From: Halodesulfovibrio aestuarii DSM 17919 = ATCC 29578
GTDB taxonomy: Bacteria > Desulfobacterota > Desulfovibrionia > Desulfovibrionales > Desulfovibrionaceae
Assembly: GCF_000384815.1 (NCBI RefSeq)
Contig: NZ_ARQF01000020.1
Location: 806,001-870,000 of the forward strand
Length of the DNA: 64,000 nt
Reading direction: 5' to 3'
Shown: in pieces, positions 36,524 to 44,829 of the stretch
How positions within the stretch are numbered: the first letter of the stretch is position 1
How the letters are laid out: the number at the start of each line of letters is the position of its first letter
Position numbers and translations under genes: made by a program
Notes under the pieces: generated by a model
Seen by the model: the letters and a program-made list of their open reading frames with translations, nothing else
Told to the model about the DNA's origin: nothing
Database searches by the model: none

Positions 36524-36554
36524 AAAAAGGCGACATGAAAATGTCGCCTTTTTT
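36524..36554 (+). terminator. Terminator of the carB-purF-kdsD unit
   Basis: Arms AAAAAGGCGACAT and ATGTCGCCTTTTT (36524-36536, 36541-36553) enclose a GAAA tetraloop, with further T residues. Confidence 0.92.
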
Positions 36555-36652
36555 TATGTTAACCACGTAACACTCTAACCTCACACGAAGTCACTGTCTG
36601 CTCTTACGCGGAGGAAGCTTAATACGACGTCATCTCACAGGTTTCGATAATA

Positions 36653-36686
36653 AAAAGGCTGTCCTGCATAACGAGGACAGCCTTTT
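36653..36686 (-). terminator. Terminator of the OlsF-like gene, GGCTGTCC family
   Basis: Arms AAAAGGCTGTCCT (36653-36665) and AGGACAGCCTTTT (36674-36686) have A-tract and T-tract flanks. The hairpin lies 58 bp beyond the OlsF-like stop. Confidence 0.85.
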
Positions 36687-36744
36687 CCATTTAACAAAAC
36701 AAGTACGGCAGGTACGCCGCGAGGCGATAAGACCGCCTACAGGG

Positions 36745-38538
36745 TTACTTTTCAGCTCCCTTGAATGATTCAACGAGCTCTACGGCTTCTTCGTTCCCTA
36801 AATAACGTTTGAGGGTACGCAACGGTGTTTCAGAAAGATCAATCATGAGGAACGCATCAAGACTACCAAACGCGGTATCAACATGGAAGGCACCGATTTT
36901 TCCAGCAAGACGCAAGTAGTGCTTAAAGAGAATCGGCATTGTCCGACCATCTTCCATATCCCGTACAAGCCCGTTGAGGCCTGTAAAGCTAAGGTCTGCT
37001 ATGTTAAATGCAGCAGGAATCCCTTTGGGAAGCTTCAGCTTAGGAGCTTTCTTACCGGCGACAAGGGTAGCAAGCTCTGTATCAATATGGTGCTCTTTAA
37101 GGTAGTTTACAGCCGTCACAAGCGTAAAAGGATTGAACTCAAGAGGCAAACTGCATGGCCCGAATAAATAACGGGTGCCGGGCCGACGCAAGATGTACTG
37201 CCCAATGCCTTTCCAAAGCAACATCAACGGGCTGTAATCTTTCTGGTACTCTGGATGCACGATAGCGCGCCCTAACTCTACTGCGTGCTCAAAACGGGTA
37301 AAGAACTCCGGTTTGAACTTAAACAATGTACTGCAGTACATGCCTTTAATGCCGCTTCTAGGAACAATTTTATCTGTACAACCAAGACGGTATGCACCGG
37401 CGATACATTCCTTTTTGTCATCCCATAAAATAAGATGGTCGTATTCGTAATCATAGGTATCGAGATCAAGATCAAGCCCGGTACCTTCGCCTACAGGGCG
37501 GAAAGTTAATTCGCGCAGGCGACCAAGATCGTGCAACATGTTCGGAATTTGAAATGCTTGTGCTTCGAATACGGTAAACCCGTTCTCTTTTGCAAGAATC
37601 TGCTCTTCCGGCAGATTATCAATTTCTCTCAGGAGTGACTCGTGCGGGCGTGCTCCTGCAATCTCCATTTGATCTTTTTCTTTTTTGAACGGAATAAAGA
37701 ACTTTTTAGCTGATGGACGCTTGGCTAGAGAGTAACTACGGACACGCAGGTAGTTCATCACATCATCTTCTGTTGCGAAAGTTTTCAACATGTTTGACGG
37801 TATGATGTTTCCGACGCTGTAGGTAATTTTTTTATTTCGTTTGTTATACAGTTGCGCAGGGAGCAATGCTGTGCGGGCGAGTGGATGCACCATGCCCATC
37901 ATATTAAAGAACAGGCTGTTCCGTCCGTGGAAATACAATGGCAGGACATCGGCGCCTGTTTTACGAATAATTCGCGCAACGCTTCTATTCCAGGCAGGAT
38001 CTACAATGCCGCCCATTTTAGGCTGAAGGTGGGAAACTTCTCCTGCAGGGAACACAACAAGGCTTCCGCCTTCAGAAACATGAGAAATAGCTTGGCGAAG
38101 CCCGCGAATATTTGCTCGTCGTGCCTCTTTTGTTTCAAACGGATTTACTTCGATCATGCATGGACGCAATTCCGGCATGATTCCGAGCATAAAATTCGCA
38201 AGATACTTACATTCAGGACGCAACGGCATAATTTCTGCCATAAGCGCAAGTCCTTCAATACCACCAAAAGGATGGTTAGAAACAATTACAAGCGGCTTAT
38301 CTAGCGGCATATCGCGCAGCCCTCTGCCAAGAGCTTCAACTTGCACATTTAAAATTTCCAACCCATTCTGGCAAAATTCGAGCGGGCTTTCTCGTCTAGA
38401 GATGCTGTCGTACACATTGAATAACCCGTCAACACGAGTCATGTGCATCAATGGCTTTTTGATTGGTGCAAGCACCTTCTTAACTTTAGGCGGAATAAAA
38501 TCTAGATTGAGATTTCTCTCTTCACTCCGTCTCATCAT
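36745..38538 (-). CDS. olsF: Bifunctional acyltransferase, OlsF-like ornithine lipid synthase
   Basis: The 597-residue protein fuses two acyltransferases. The N-terminal half (about 70-300) is a PlsC/LPLAT domain with SNHPFGGIEG and FPAGEVSHLQPK. The C-terminal half (about 340-520) is an OlsB-type GNAT domain with REL-TFR, AGAYRLG, LGRAIVHPEYQKDYSPLMLLWKGI and FGPCSLPLEFNP. This order matches OlsF, which N-acylates ornithine with its C-terminal half and O-acylates the product with its N-terminal half, making phosphorus-free ornithine lipids. ATG 38538 follows GAGAGG by six bases. Substrate is inferred from architecture. Confidence 0.82.
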   Translation of the reverse strand: MMRRSEERNLNLDFIPPKVKKVLAPIKKPLMHMTRVDGLFNVYDSISRRESPLEFCQNGLEILNVQVEALGRGLRDMPLDKPLVIVSNHPFGGIEGLALMAEIMPLRPECKYLANFMLGIMPELRPCMIEVNPFETKEARRANIRGLRQAISHVSEGGSLVVFPAGEVSHLQPKMGGIVDPAWNRSVARIIRKTGADVLPLYFHGRNSLFFNMMGMVHPLARTALLPAQLYNKRNKKITYSVGNIIPSNMLKTFATEDDVMNYLRVRSYSLAKRPSAKKFFIPFKKEKDQMEIAGARPHESLLREIDNLPEEQILAKENGFTVFEAQAFQIPNMLHDLGRLRELTFRPVGEGTGLDLDLDTYDYEYDHLILWDDKKECIAGAYRLGCTDKIVPRSGIKGMYCSTLFKFKPEFFTRFEHAVELGRAIVHPEYQKDYSPLMLLWKGIGQYILRRPGTRYLFGPCSLPLEFNPFTLVTAVNYLKEHHIDTELATLVAGKKAPKLKLPKGIPAAFNIADLSFTGLNGLVRDMEDGRTMPILFKHYLRLAGKIGAFHVDTAFGSLDAFLMIDLSETPLRTLKRYLGNEEAVELVESFKGAEK

Positions 38539-38807
38539 GGCCAACCTCTCAGGGCTAAATTCACTTACTACATTTTATGATTTATGAATGTAACTTCATC
38601 ATACACTATATTTTCAAGCAATATAGCAAAATAGTTACGCCTGTGTTTCAGTCAAGTATCGATTTTTGAATAAAAAATCGACTAAAAAACCGTAATTCCA
38701 ATCTATTACAACTTTGGCAAAAAAACTTGCCCTTGAACGTCGTAAACACAATTGTGTTGTGTGCGCGGATCCCACTGTCATCATGCACGTCCACTCAATC
38801 ACATAAT

Positions 38808-38915
38808 TAACATTTTTGTTATTTAGCTTTTCTTACACAATACCCTTTATGATTATTTTTTTACATAATTGTCAAAATGCTCATTTTTCGGGTTGCAGTT
38901 CTAACATTTTTGTCA
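38808..38915. promoter_or_regulatory. Three nitrogen-type palindromes upstream of glnN
   Basis: TAACATTTTTGTTA (38808-38821, perfect), TTACATAATTGTCA (38861-38874) and TAACATTTTTGTCA (38902-38915) follow the pattern T-N-ACA-N4-TGT-N-A. Their centres are 53 and 41 bp apart, near whole helical turns, and the nearest is about 64 bp before the -24 element, as expected for sigma-54 enhancers. Confidence 0.68.
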
Positions 38916-38970
38916 TACACAATAAGCAACGTACAACAGCATTTTTTATAAGCACCTGATTTTACTACAC

Positions 38971-38987
38971 TGGCATCATCTGTGCTT
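38971..38987 (+). promoter_or_regulatory. Sigma-54-type promoter of glnN
   Basis: CTGGCATCATCTGTGCTTT has GG at 38972-38973 and GC at 38984-38985, ten bases apart. It lies about 87 bp before the glnN start. The match outside the GG and GC pairs is partial. Confidence 0.65.
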
Positions 38988-39072
38988 TATATTTATCAAA
39001 AGAAGAATGCAGATGCCTCACAAGGCGTGTACCATTTTATATTGCGCGAATCTGTTTAAAGGAGAGATTTTC

Positions 39073-41253
39073 ATGAGTGGATCTTTAGCAAGACTTAAAG
39101 CCATTTCGGCAGTAAACAACACAACTTCAACAAGCAAGCCTTTAAACTTCATTGAAGAAAAGCCAACAGAGCTGTTCGGCTGCAACGTGTTCAATGACAA
39201 GGTCATGCAAGAACACCTTCCTAAGGCTGTTTACAAATCTCTCAAGCGCACAATCGAAAATGGCGAGCAGATGGACCCTTCTATTGCAGATGCAGTTGCT
39301 TCTGCAATGAAAGAATGGGCTCTCTCCCGAGGTGCGACACATTACACACACGTATTTTACCCGCTGACCGGCCTTACCGCTGAAAAGCACGACAGTTTTC
39401 TTGAACCTGACGGACGCGGTGGTGCAATTGCCCAGTTCTCAGGCTCTACCCTTATTCAGGGTGAACCGGATGCATCCAGCTTCCCGAACGGTGGCCTGCG
39501 TACTACCTTCGAAGCTCGTGGTTACACCGCATGGGATCTTACAAACCCTGCATACCTCTTAGAAAACGACAACGGCGTTTTCCTGTGTATCCCGACCGCA
39601 TTCGTTGCATGGACCGGTGAAGCGCTTGATAAAAAGACCCCGCTTCTCCGCTCTAATCAGGCAGTCCACACACAGGCCAGCCGCCTGCTCAAACTGCTTG
39701 GTCATAACAATTTTGACCGTATTCAGAACTACGCTGGCGTTGAACAGGAATACTTCCTCGTTGACCGCAACTTCTACTTCGCCCGTCCAGACCTCTACCT
39801 TTCCGGCCGTACCCTTTTCGGTGCGAAACCAGCGAAAGGTCAGGAACAGGATGACCACTACTTCGGCACTATTCCGAAACGTGTTCTCGCTTTCATGATT
39901 GAAGCAGAACGCGAACTTTACAAACTTGGTGTACCGGTAAAAACCCGTCACAACGAAGTTGCTCCCGGCCAGTACGAAATTGCTCCAATGTTTGAGAATT
40001 CCAACCTCGCAAACGATCACAACCAGATGATCATGAGCGTAATGAAAAGCGTTGCAAAACGTTATGGTATGGCGTGCCTCATGCACGAAAAACCATTCGC
40101 AGGCATCAACGGCTCCGGTAAACACCTTAACTACTCTATCGGTAACGGCCAGTTCGGCAGCCTCTTCGATCCAGGCGAAACTCCGCATGAAAACGCTCAG
40201 TTCCTGCTCTTCTGTGCTGCTATGATCCGTGCAGTACATAAGCATGGCGAATTACTCCGCTGTAGCGTTGCATGTGCAAGCAACGACCACCGCCTTGGTG
40301 CCAACGAAGCACCTCCAGCAATCATGTCCATCTACCTTGGACAGCAGCTTGCTGAAATTTTTGAACAGATCAAAAAAGGTGATGTAGCTACCTCTAAAGC
40401 AAAAGGCATCCTGCGTGTTGGTGTAGACACCCTGCCTCCTCTTCCAATGGATGCTGGAGACCGTAACCGCACAAGCCCGTTTGCTTTCACCGGTAACCGT
40501 TTTGAATTCCGCGCAGTTGGTTCCAGCCAGTCTATTGCTGGAGCACAGCTTGTACTGAACACCATGCTCTCTGACTCTCTGAAATACATTTCTGACCGTC
40601 TCGAAGCACTCATGACCAGCGAAAACTGCGAACTTAACGACGCCGTAACAAAAGTTATTCAGGAAATCGTTAAAAAACACGGCAACGCAGTATTCAACGG
40701 CGACGGATACTCTGAAGAATGGGCTAAAGAAGCTGAAGAACGTGGTCTTGCGAACCTTCGCACTACCCCAGAAGCACTTCCAGCACTTAACAGTGAATCC
40801 AGCGTAACCCTGTTTGAAGAATTTGGCGTTCTTTCAAAACGGGAACTCGATAGCCGCACATCCATTTTCTTTGAACAGTACATTAATACTATTCAGACTG
40901 AAATTGAACTGGCTATCAAAATGGCTCGCACCTCTATTCTCCCTGCAGCAGTTCGTTACCAGACAGAACTCGCAAAGAACTGCCTGAACATGAAGGAACT
41001 TGGTCTCGGCTGCATTCAGGGCCCACTGACCAAACTTACTGAAAATCTGAATGGTCTTGAATCTGCGGCAGACGAACTTGAAGCAATGCTTGCAAAAGGA
41101 CATTCCGATGAACAGGAGCACGCTCGCTTCCTGTGCAACGAAGTACTCCCAGTAATGTTAGAGCTTCGCGAATATGCAGATAAACTGGAAGATGTCGTAG
41201 CAGATGACCTCTGGCCGCTGCCAACTTACCAGGAAATGCTGTTCATTAAATAG
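39073..41253 (+). CDS. glnN: Glutamine synthetase type III
   Basis: The 726-residue enzyme joins ammonia to glutamate with ATP. The length and the motifs mark the GSIII family: [57 protein letters not shown] and [27 protein letters not shown] 39073 has AAAGGAGAG upstream; a start at 39007 is not supported. It ends at a terminator at 41291 and is followed by the unrelated type I enzyme. Control by the sites at 38808-38915 is inferred. Confidence 0.95.
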   Translation: MSGSLARLKAISAVNNTTSTSKPLNFIEEKPTELFGCNVFNDKVMQEHLPKAVYKSLKRTIENGEQMDPSIADAVASAMKEWALSRGATHYTHVFYPLTGLTAEKHDSFLEPDGRGGAIAQFSGSTLIQGEPDASSFPNGGLRTTFEARGYTAWDLTNPAYLLENDNGVFLCIPTAFVAWTGEALDKKTPLLRSNQAVHTQASRLLKLLGHNNFDRIQNYAGVEQEYFLVDRNFYFARPDLYLSGRTLFGAKPAKGQEQDDHYFGTIPKRVLAFMIEAERELYKLGVPVKTRHNEVAPGQYEIAPMFENSNLANDHNQMIMSVMKSVAKRYGMACLMHEKPFAGINGSGKHLNYSIGNGQFGSLFDPGETPHENAQFLLFCAAMIRAVHKHGELLRCSVACASNDHRLGANEAPPAIMSIYLGQQLAEIFEQIKKGDVATSKAKGILRVGVDTLPPLPMDAGDRNRTSPFAFTGNRFEFRAVGSSQSIAGAQLVLNTMLSDSLKYISDRLEALMTSENCELNDAVTKVIQEIVKKHGNAVFNGDGYSEEWAKEAEERGLANLRTTPEALPALNSESSVTLFEEFGVLSKRELDSRTSIFFEQYINTIQTEIELAIKMARTSILPAAVRYQTELAKNCLNMKELGLGCIQGPLTKLTENLNGLESAADELEAMLAKGHSDEQEHARFLCNEVLPVMLELREYADKLEDVVADDLWPLPTYQEMLFIK

Positions 41254-41290
41254 CTGTCTCCACCATATAGCCTCCACTTAGGCAAAGTTG

Positions 41291-41326
41291 CTCCCCTGTT
41301 TTTAACGAAACAGGGGAGTTTTTTTT
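41291..41326 (+). terminator. Terminator of glnN
   Basis: Arms CTCCCCTGTTT (41291-41301) and AAACAGGGGAG (41308-41318) are followed by T8. Confidence 0.92.
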
Positions 41327-41366
41327 ACATTAAAAAAAATTAATTCTGGAAAAAAAACTTTTTATG

Positions 41367-41380
41367 TGACATTTTTGTCA
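41367..41380. promoter_or_regulatory. Nitrogen-type palindrome upstream of glnA
   Basis: TGACATTTTTGTCA is a perfect palindrome about 200 bp before the glnA start. It fits the sites of amtB, icd and glnN. No GG-N10-GC promoter was found downstream, so glnA may use another sigma factor. Confidence 0.6.
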
Positions 41381-41577
41381 ACAAGGATACTTTTATCTTC
41401 TTGCTATTCACTTGGATGCTGTTTAATGATGCGCCCGTGAATAACAGGGATGAGCCTTAAAAAAAATCACTTTTAAGAACACTCAATTGTATCCCTTCAA
41501 AATTGTATGAGTTTTAGGAGCAGGCCAATCATTCCTGTCACCCATATTAGCAGACTTGCCTTTTTGGGAGGTACTTC

Positions 41578-42927
41578 ATGATGGAAGAATATACTGTGTT
41601 TAATTGCAAAAACGGGGACGATGTTGTCCGCGCAGTAAAAGAACACCATGTTAGTTTTATTCAGTTTTGGTTTGTAGATATTTTGGGCACGCTCAAAAGC
41701 TTCCAAGTGACGCCTAAAGAACTGGAAGCCGCTTTTGAAGAAGGAATGGGGTTTGACGGTTCTTCAATTCTCGGTTTTACCCGCATTGAAGAGTCCGACA
41801 TGGTAGCATATCCGGATGCAACCACATTCCAGATTTGTTCATGGCGTCCGACCGAGCGCCCTGTTGCGCGAATGTTCTGCGACATCAAAAATCCGGACGG
41901 CACTCCGTATGAAGGCGACCCGCGCTACATTCTGCGTAAGCTCATCGAAAAAGCAGCACAAAAAGGGTACACCTACTACGTAGGACCGGAACTCGAATTC
42001 TTTCTCCTTACAGACTCAAAGACCCCACAGCCGATTGATTCCGGTGGCTACTTTGACGCACCACCTCTCGATATGGGGAATGATATCCGCCGCGAAATCA
42101 TTTTTGCTCTAGAAAAAATGGGTGTTGATGTTGAATACTCTCACCATGAGGTTGCACCATCACAGCACGAAATTGACCTTCGCTACTCAGAAGCACTCAA
42201 AATGGCCGATATCGCAATGACGTATAAAGTCATTGTAAAAGAAATCGCCCGAAAGCATGGCTGCTACGCGACCTTTATGCCTAAGCCGCTTTTCGGCGAA
42301 AACGGCTCCGGCATGCATGTGCACCAGTCATTGTTTAAAAATGGTAAAAACGCATTTTTCGATGCGAATGATCCACACAGCCTTTCTGCTGAAGCCCGCA
42401 GTTACATTGCCGGTCTGCTGACGCACGCCAAGGAATATACCTGCATCACAAACCAGTGGGTAAACTCCTACAAGCGTTTATTACCGGGATTTGAAGCACC
42501 TGTGTATATTGCATGGGCACAGTGCAACCGCTCCGCGTTAATCCGCGTTCCTATGTATAAACCTGGCAAAGAGCAGGCAACACGTATTGAACTGCGTAGC
42601 CCTGACCCTGCAGCAAACCCTTACCTCTGTTTTGCGGCAACCCTTGGTGCTGGTCTCGAAGGTATTGAAAACGGATACGAGCTTCCAGCAGCGGTTGAGG
42701 AAAACATTTTTGCGATGGAAACTGAAGACCTCACAGCAAAGGGTATCGAGTCTCTTCCCGGCTCACTCCACGAAGCGGCTGAACTGTTGGAAGGTTCCGA
42801 ACTCATGAAAAACATCCTTGGTGAGCACATGCACTCCAACATTGTGAATAACAAGCGCATTGAATGGGACGAATACCGTACCCATGTCTCTGAGTTTGAA
42901 CTTCGCAAATATCTTCCTATTCTGTAA
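41578..42927 (+). CDS. glnA: Glutamine synthetase type I (alpha-like)
   Basis: The 449-residue GSI enzyme has GMGFDGSSILGFTRIEESDM, YVGPELEFFL, EVAPSQHEIDLRYS, FMPKPLFGENGSGMHVHQSL and RIELRSPDPAANPYLCFAATL, covering the metal and ATP sites. Its length and the lack of the adenylylated-Tyr segment place it with the unmodified GSI-alpha type. GGGAGGT lies upstream of ATG 41578; ATG 41581 is an alternative. Having both GSI and GSIII next to each other suggests division of labour by nitrogen supply. Confidence 0.95.
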   Translation: MMEEYTVFNCKNGDDVVRAVKEHHVSFIQFWFVDILGTLKSFQVTPKELEAAFEEGMGFDGSSILGFTRIEESDMVAYPDATTFQICSWRPTERPVARMFCDIKNPDGTPYEGDPRYILRKLIEKAAQKGYTYYVGPELEFFLLTDSKTPQPIDSGGYFDAPPLDMGNDIRREIIFALEKMGVDVEYSHHEVAPSQHEIDLRYSEALKMADIAMTYKVIVKEIARKHGCYATFMPKPLFGENGSGMHVHQSLFKNGKNAFFDANDPHSLSAEARSYIAGLLTHAKEYTCITNQWVNSYKRLLPGFEAPVYIAWAQCNRSALIRVPMYKPGKEQATRIELRSPDPAANPYLCFAATLGAGLEGIENGYELPAAVEENIFAMETEDLTAKGIESLPGSLHEAAELLEGSELMKNILGEHMHSNIVNNKRIEWDEYRTHVSEFELRKYLPIL

Positions 42928-42943
42928 TCACAGACGTACGATA

Positions 42944-42990
42944 CAAAAAAGCGTAGCCAAGGCACTATTGCCTTGGCTACGCTAAAAAAA
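42944..42990 (-). terminator. Terminator of the 43031 gene
   Basis: Perfect 15-bp arms at 42950-42964 and 42969-42983 (core GCGTAGCCAAGGCA) have A-tracts on both sides in plus orientation. Only the minus-strand reading therefore ends in T at the foot of the stem. For glnA it would act as a stable hairpin without a U-tract. Confidence 0.78.
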
Positions 42991-43030
42991 CTTGCAGTCT
43001 CAATACGCTAAAGGCAATCTAACTGCCGCG

Positions 43031-43333
43031 CTACATGCGTCTTCCCCCATCCCGATCATACCGACTACCAAACCTGCTGTGGCTACCATGCCCACCATGC
43101 ATTCCGAAAAAGTTACATACTGAATCCCACATAGACGTTGAATTACACTTAGCCTGATCGGTCAATCGGAACATATGCTGTCCATGCCGTCCGTACTGAT
43201 CATGGTATACATTGTGCTGTGCGTACTGATTATTCATCATTGGCATCTGGCGATTTGAATTGTTTGCAGCAAATGCAAAAGAACCTGTCAAAACCATCAT
43301 TACCGCTATAATCGCAATAAATTTTTTATTCAT
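43031..43333 (-). CDS. Small secreted His/Met-rich protein of unknown function
   Basis: I do not recognise the family. The 100-residue product has a clear signal peptide (KKFIAIIAVMMVLTGSFAFA-A). The mature part of about 77 residues is rich in His, Met, Asn, Gln and Gly (RQMPMMNN, YGRHGQHMF, MHGGHGSHS) and holds two cysteines. The composition suggests periplasmic metal binding, for example copper or nickel. GGAG precedes the ATG and a strong terminator follows, so it is a single-gene unit. Confidence 0.78.
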   Translation of the reverse strand: MNKKFIAIIAVMMVLTGSFAFAANNSNRQMPMMNNQYAQHNVYHDQYGRHGQHMFRLTDQAKCNSTSMWDSVCNFFGMHGGHGSHSRFGSRYDRDGGRRM

Positions 43334-43647
43334 ACGTAACTCCTGCAGTATTAGTTTTATATATCTTCATAAAGCAACCCACATGCCAAGAGTCATAAGA
43401 TCCTATTTTGACTACTATAAATTAGTATTCAAGAATCAACCCGCGCTTATCCTGTAAAAAAAGCATACGCTTCTTTGCGAGCATTATATCTTTACTGTGT
43501 AAATTTTATTCATGCGTTCAATTTTCATACACCTTGTTTAGCGCCATGTTCAAGAAGGCACTATCATCCCGAAACACTGACCACTTGCCCGTAACAGGTA
43601 AGGGTGCTAGGGCAACACAAGAATCGTTAATAATTCATGGAGCATGT
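43334..43647. other. Divergent region between the secreted-protein gene and the DUF523 gene
   Basis: This stretch probably holds both promoters. No terminator, palindrome or RNA element was recognised. Confidence 0.3.
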
Positions 43648-44061
43648 ATGATAGAATACGTAGTTAGTGCCTGTCTCGCAGGCTGTCATTGTAGATACGA
43701 CGGAAAACACACTGCGAACGAGCAGGTGCAGCAACTCATTCGAGAAGGACGTGCAATGCCAGTATGCCCTGAACAACTGGGAGGCTTTTCTACCCCGCGC
43801 ATGCCGTTTGAATTAAAAGAAGGCCGTGCCATTTCGAAGGATGGAGAAGATATTACGGAAAAGATGCAGCACGGTGTGGAAGAAGCAACCAATCTCGTCA
43901 AACTGGCTGGATGCACTAAAGCTATTTTAAAATCCCGTTCTCCGTCTTGCGGTGTCGGCATTATTTATGATGGTTCATTTTCGGGAGTGAAAATCGAAGG
44001 AAACGGGCTCTTCGCCGCACGGATGCTTTCAATGGGGTTGAAGGTTACTTGTACAGATTAA
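43648..44061 (+). CDS. DUF523 family protein
   Basis: The 137-residue protein opens with IEYVVSACLAGCHCRYDG, the hallmark of DUF523, and has PVCPEQLGGFSTPRMP and KSRSPSCGVGIIYDG. Conserved Cys residues suggest a metal or Fe-S site; members are linked to thiouracil desulfurase-type chemistry in some bacteria, but no role is shown here. ATG 43648 has GGAG six bases upstream, while the in-frame extension to 43534 lacks one. Its stop directly precedes the repeat array at 44081. Confidence 0.88.
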   Translation: MIEYVVSACLAGCHCRYDGKHTANEQVQQLIREGRAMPVCPEQLGGFSTPRMPFELKEGRAISKDGEDITEKMQHGVEEATNLVKLAGCTKAILKSRSPSCGVGIIYDGSFSGVKIEGNGLFAARMLSMGLKVTCTD

Positions 44062-44080
44062 CTTGTGCAGTTATGTAGCC

Positions 44081-44171
44081 TGCACATTATTCGCACAGGT
44101 GCACATGTGCAGATATTGCACATATAGAGTTGCACATGTGAGGGTTCAATCGTCCAGAATTTGCACATGTT
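44081..44171. promoter_or_regulatory. Phased TGCACATGTGCA enhancer array
   Basis: The perfect palindrome TGCACATGTGCA is at 44100-44111. Close copies are TGCACATGTGAG at 44131-44142 and TGCACATGTTTT at 44162-44173. These three centres are exactly 31 bp apart, close to three DNA turns. Half copies TGCACAT occur at 44081 and 44117. They lie about 60-130 bp before a sigma-54 -24 element, the usual distance for activator sites. The inner TGCAC...GTGCA resembles but does not equal the NtrC site, which has a longer spacer. Confidence 0.8.
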
Positions 44172-44228
44172 TTTATTCACATTTAAAACGATGCAAGTAA
44201 CTATCTTATTTTAAAAGATTATTATATT

Positions 44229-44246
44229 TGGCACGCTGTATGCTTA
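44229..44246 (+). promoter_or_regulatory. Sigma-54 promoter of the structured RNA
   Basis: TTGGCACGCTGTATGCTTA has GG at 44230-44231 and GC at 44242-44243 with ten bases between. It differs from the promoter at 14650 by one base. Expected transcription start is near 44254. Confidence 0.83.
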
Positions 44247-44253
44247 TACAAAT

Positions 44254-44666
44254 TCAAACAGCATAGAGAACGCAAGCAACATTGCAAACAGAGCTTGCTT
44301 CTTACAGCATTGTGGCAGATGCAAATAAGATAGCAATACATACTCCTCGTTAAAAAAACGTATTGAAATTCAGTCCCCCCCTTACACCCCGGGGCAGACT
44401 GAACGCCTCTAGCAAAGGCACTCTGCTGTATCCCCCACACTGATACAGCTTAAGGTAAGAAAAAGGAGATGGTTCATACCTCCTCACCATTTCCATCAGG
44501 TCCCAACGGGGGTTGGTCACTCGACCCCCGCTTACTGAGCAACTAACAGTTCTTACTGTTTTTATATATAACAACAAGCATAGACACTCATACTAACCCA
44601 CGTTAAGTTTCCTCCTTTAGCAAGGCCTCTTCTGCTCCCCGGCATCTGTCGGGGAGCACTTTTTTT
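44254..44666 (+). ncRNA. Predicted sigma-54-dependent structured RNA (about 410 nt), no known family recognised
   Basis: The interval lacks a convincing protein gene on either strand but has at least five hairpins. These are TTCAGTC/GACTGAA (44369, 44397), GCCT/AGGC (44405, 44416), GCTGTATC/GATACAGC (44425, 44442), AGGAG/CTCCT (44464, 44480) and CGGGGGT/ACCCCCG (44507, 44524). AACAGT/ACTGTT with T's (44545-44563) may be an internal terminator. The final terminator is at 44634. Unpaired C-rich or CCTCC stretches (44374-44381, 44479-44484, 44611-44615) could pair with ribosome-binding sites. No RNase P, tmRNA, SRP or 6S hallmark is visible. The RNA and its ends are inferred. Confidence 0.68.
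44634..44666 (+). terminator. Terminator of the structured RNA
   Basis: Arms GCTCCCCG (44634-44641) and CGGGGAGC (44650-44657) are followed by ACT and T7. No protein gene lies upstream except DUF523, 570 bp away. Confidence 0.9.
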
Positions 44667-44829
44667 ATGCAGGATACAAACCCGAGAAGCACCTGCCAGT
44701 GCCCCAATATAATCATGAATTATAAAACGTTTCTTCGCCTTTGCTTTTCATAATATTATTAGCCCATTGTAAAAATTGAGCTGGAACCATTAGTATTACA
44801 GCCCAGAGTAATCATAGAAGCTATAAAAA

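Larger units (their letters stand above)
38539..39072. other. Divergent region OlsF-like / glnN with nitrogen control sites
   Basis: No gene is visible. The glnN-proximal 270 bp hold three palindromic sites (38808, 38861, 38902) and a sigma-54 promoter (38971). The OlsF-proximal half is AT-rich without a recognised element. Confidence 0.6.

Noticed and set aside
38710-38730. TTGGCAAAAAAACTTGC as a sigma-54 promoter
   Set aside because: The GG and GC pairs are 11 bases apart instead of 10; the 38971 site nearer glnN has the correct spacing.
44469-44546. 25-codon open frame inside the structured RNA
   Set aside because: GGAG directly touches the ATG, too close for a ribosome-binding site, and the frame runs through the hairpins; it is kept only as a remote possibility.
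44222-44577. Minus-strand open frames of 72-75 codons opposite the structured RNA
   Set aside because: No ribosome sites or recognisable products; the promoter and terminator both read in the plus direction.
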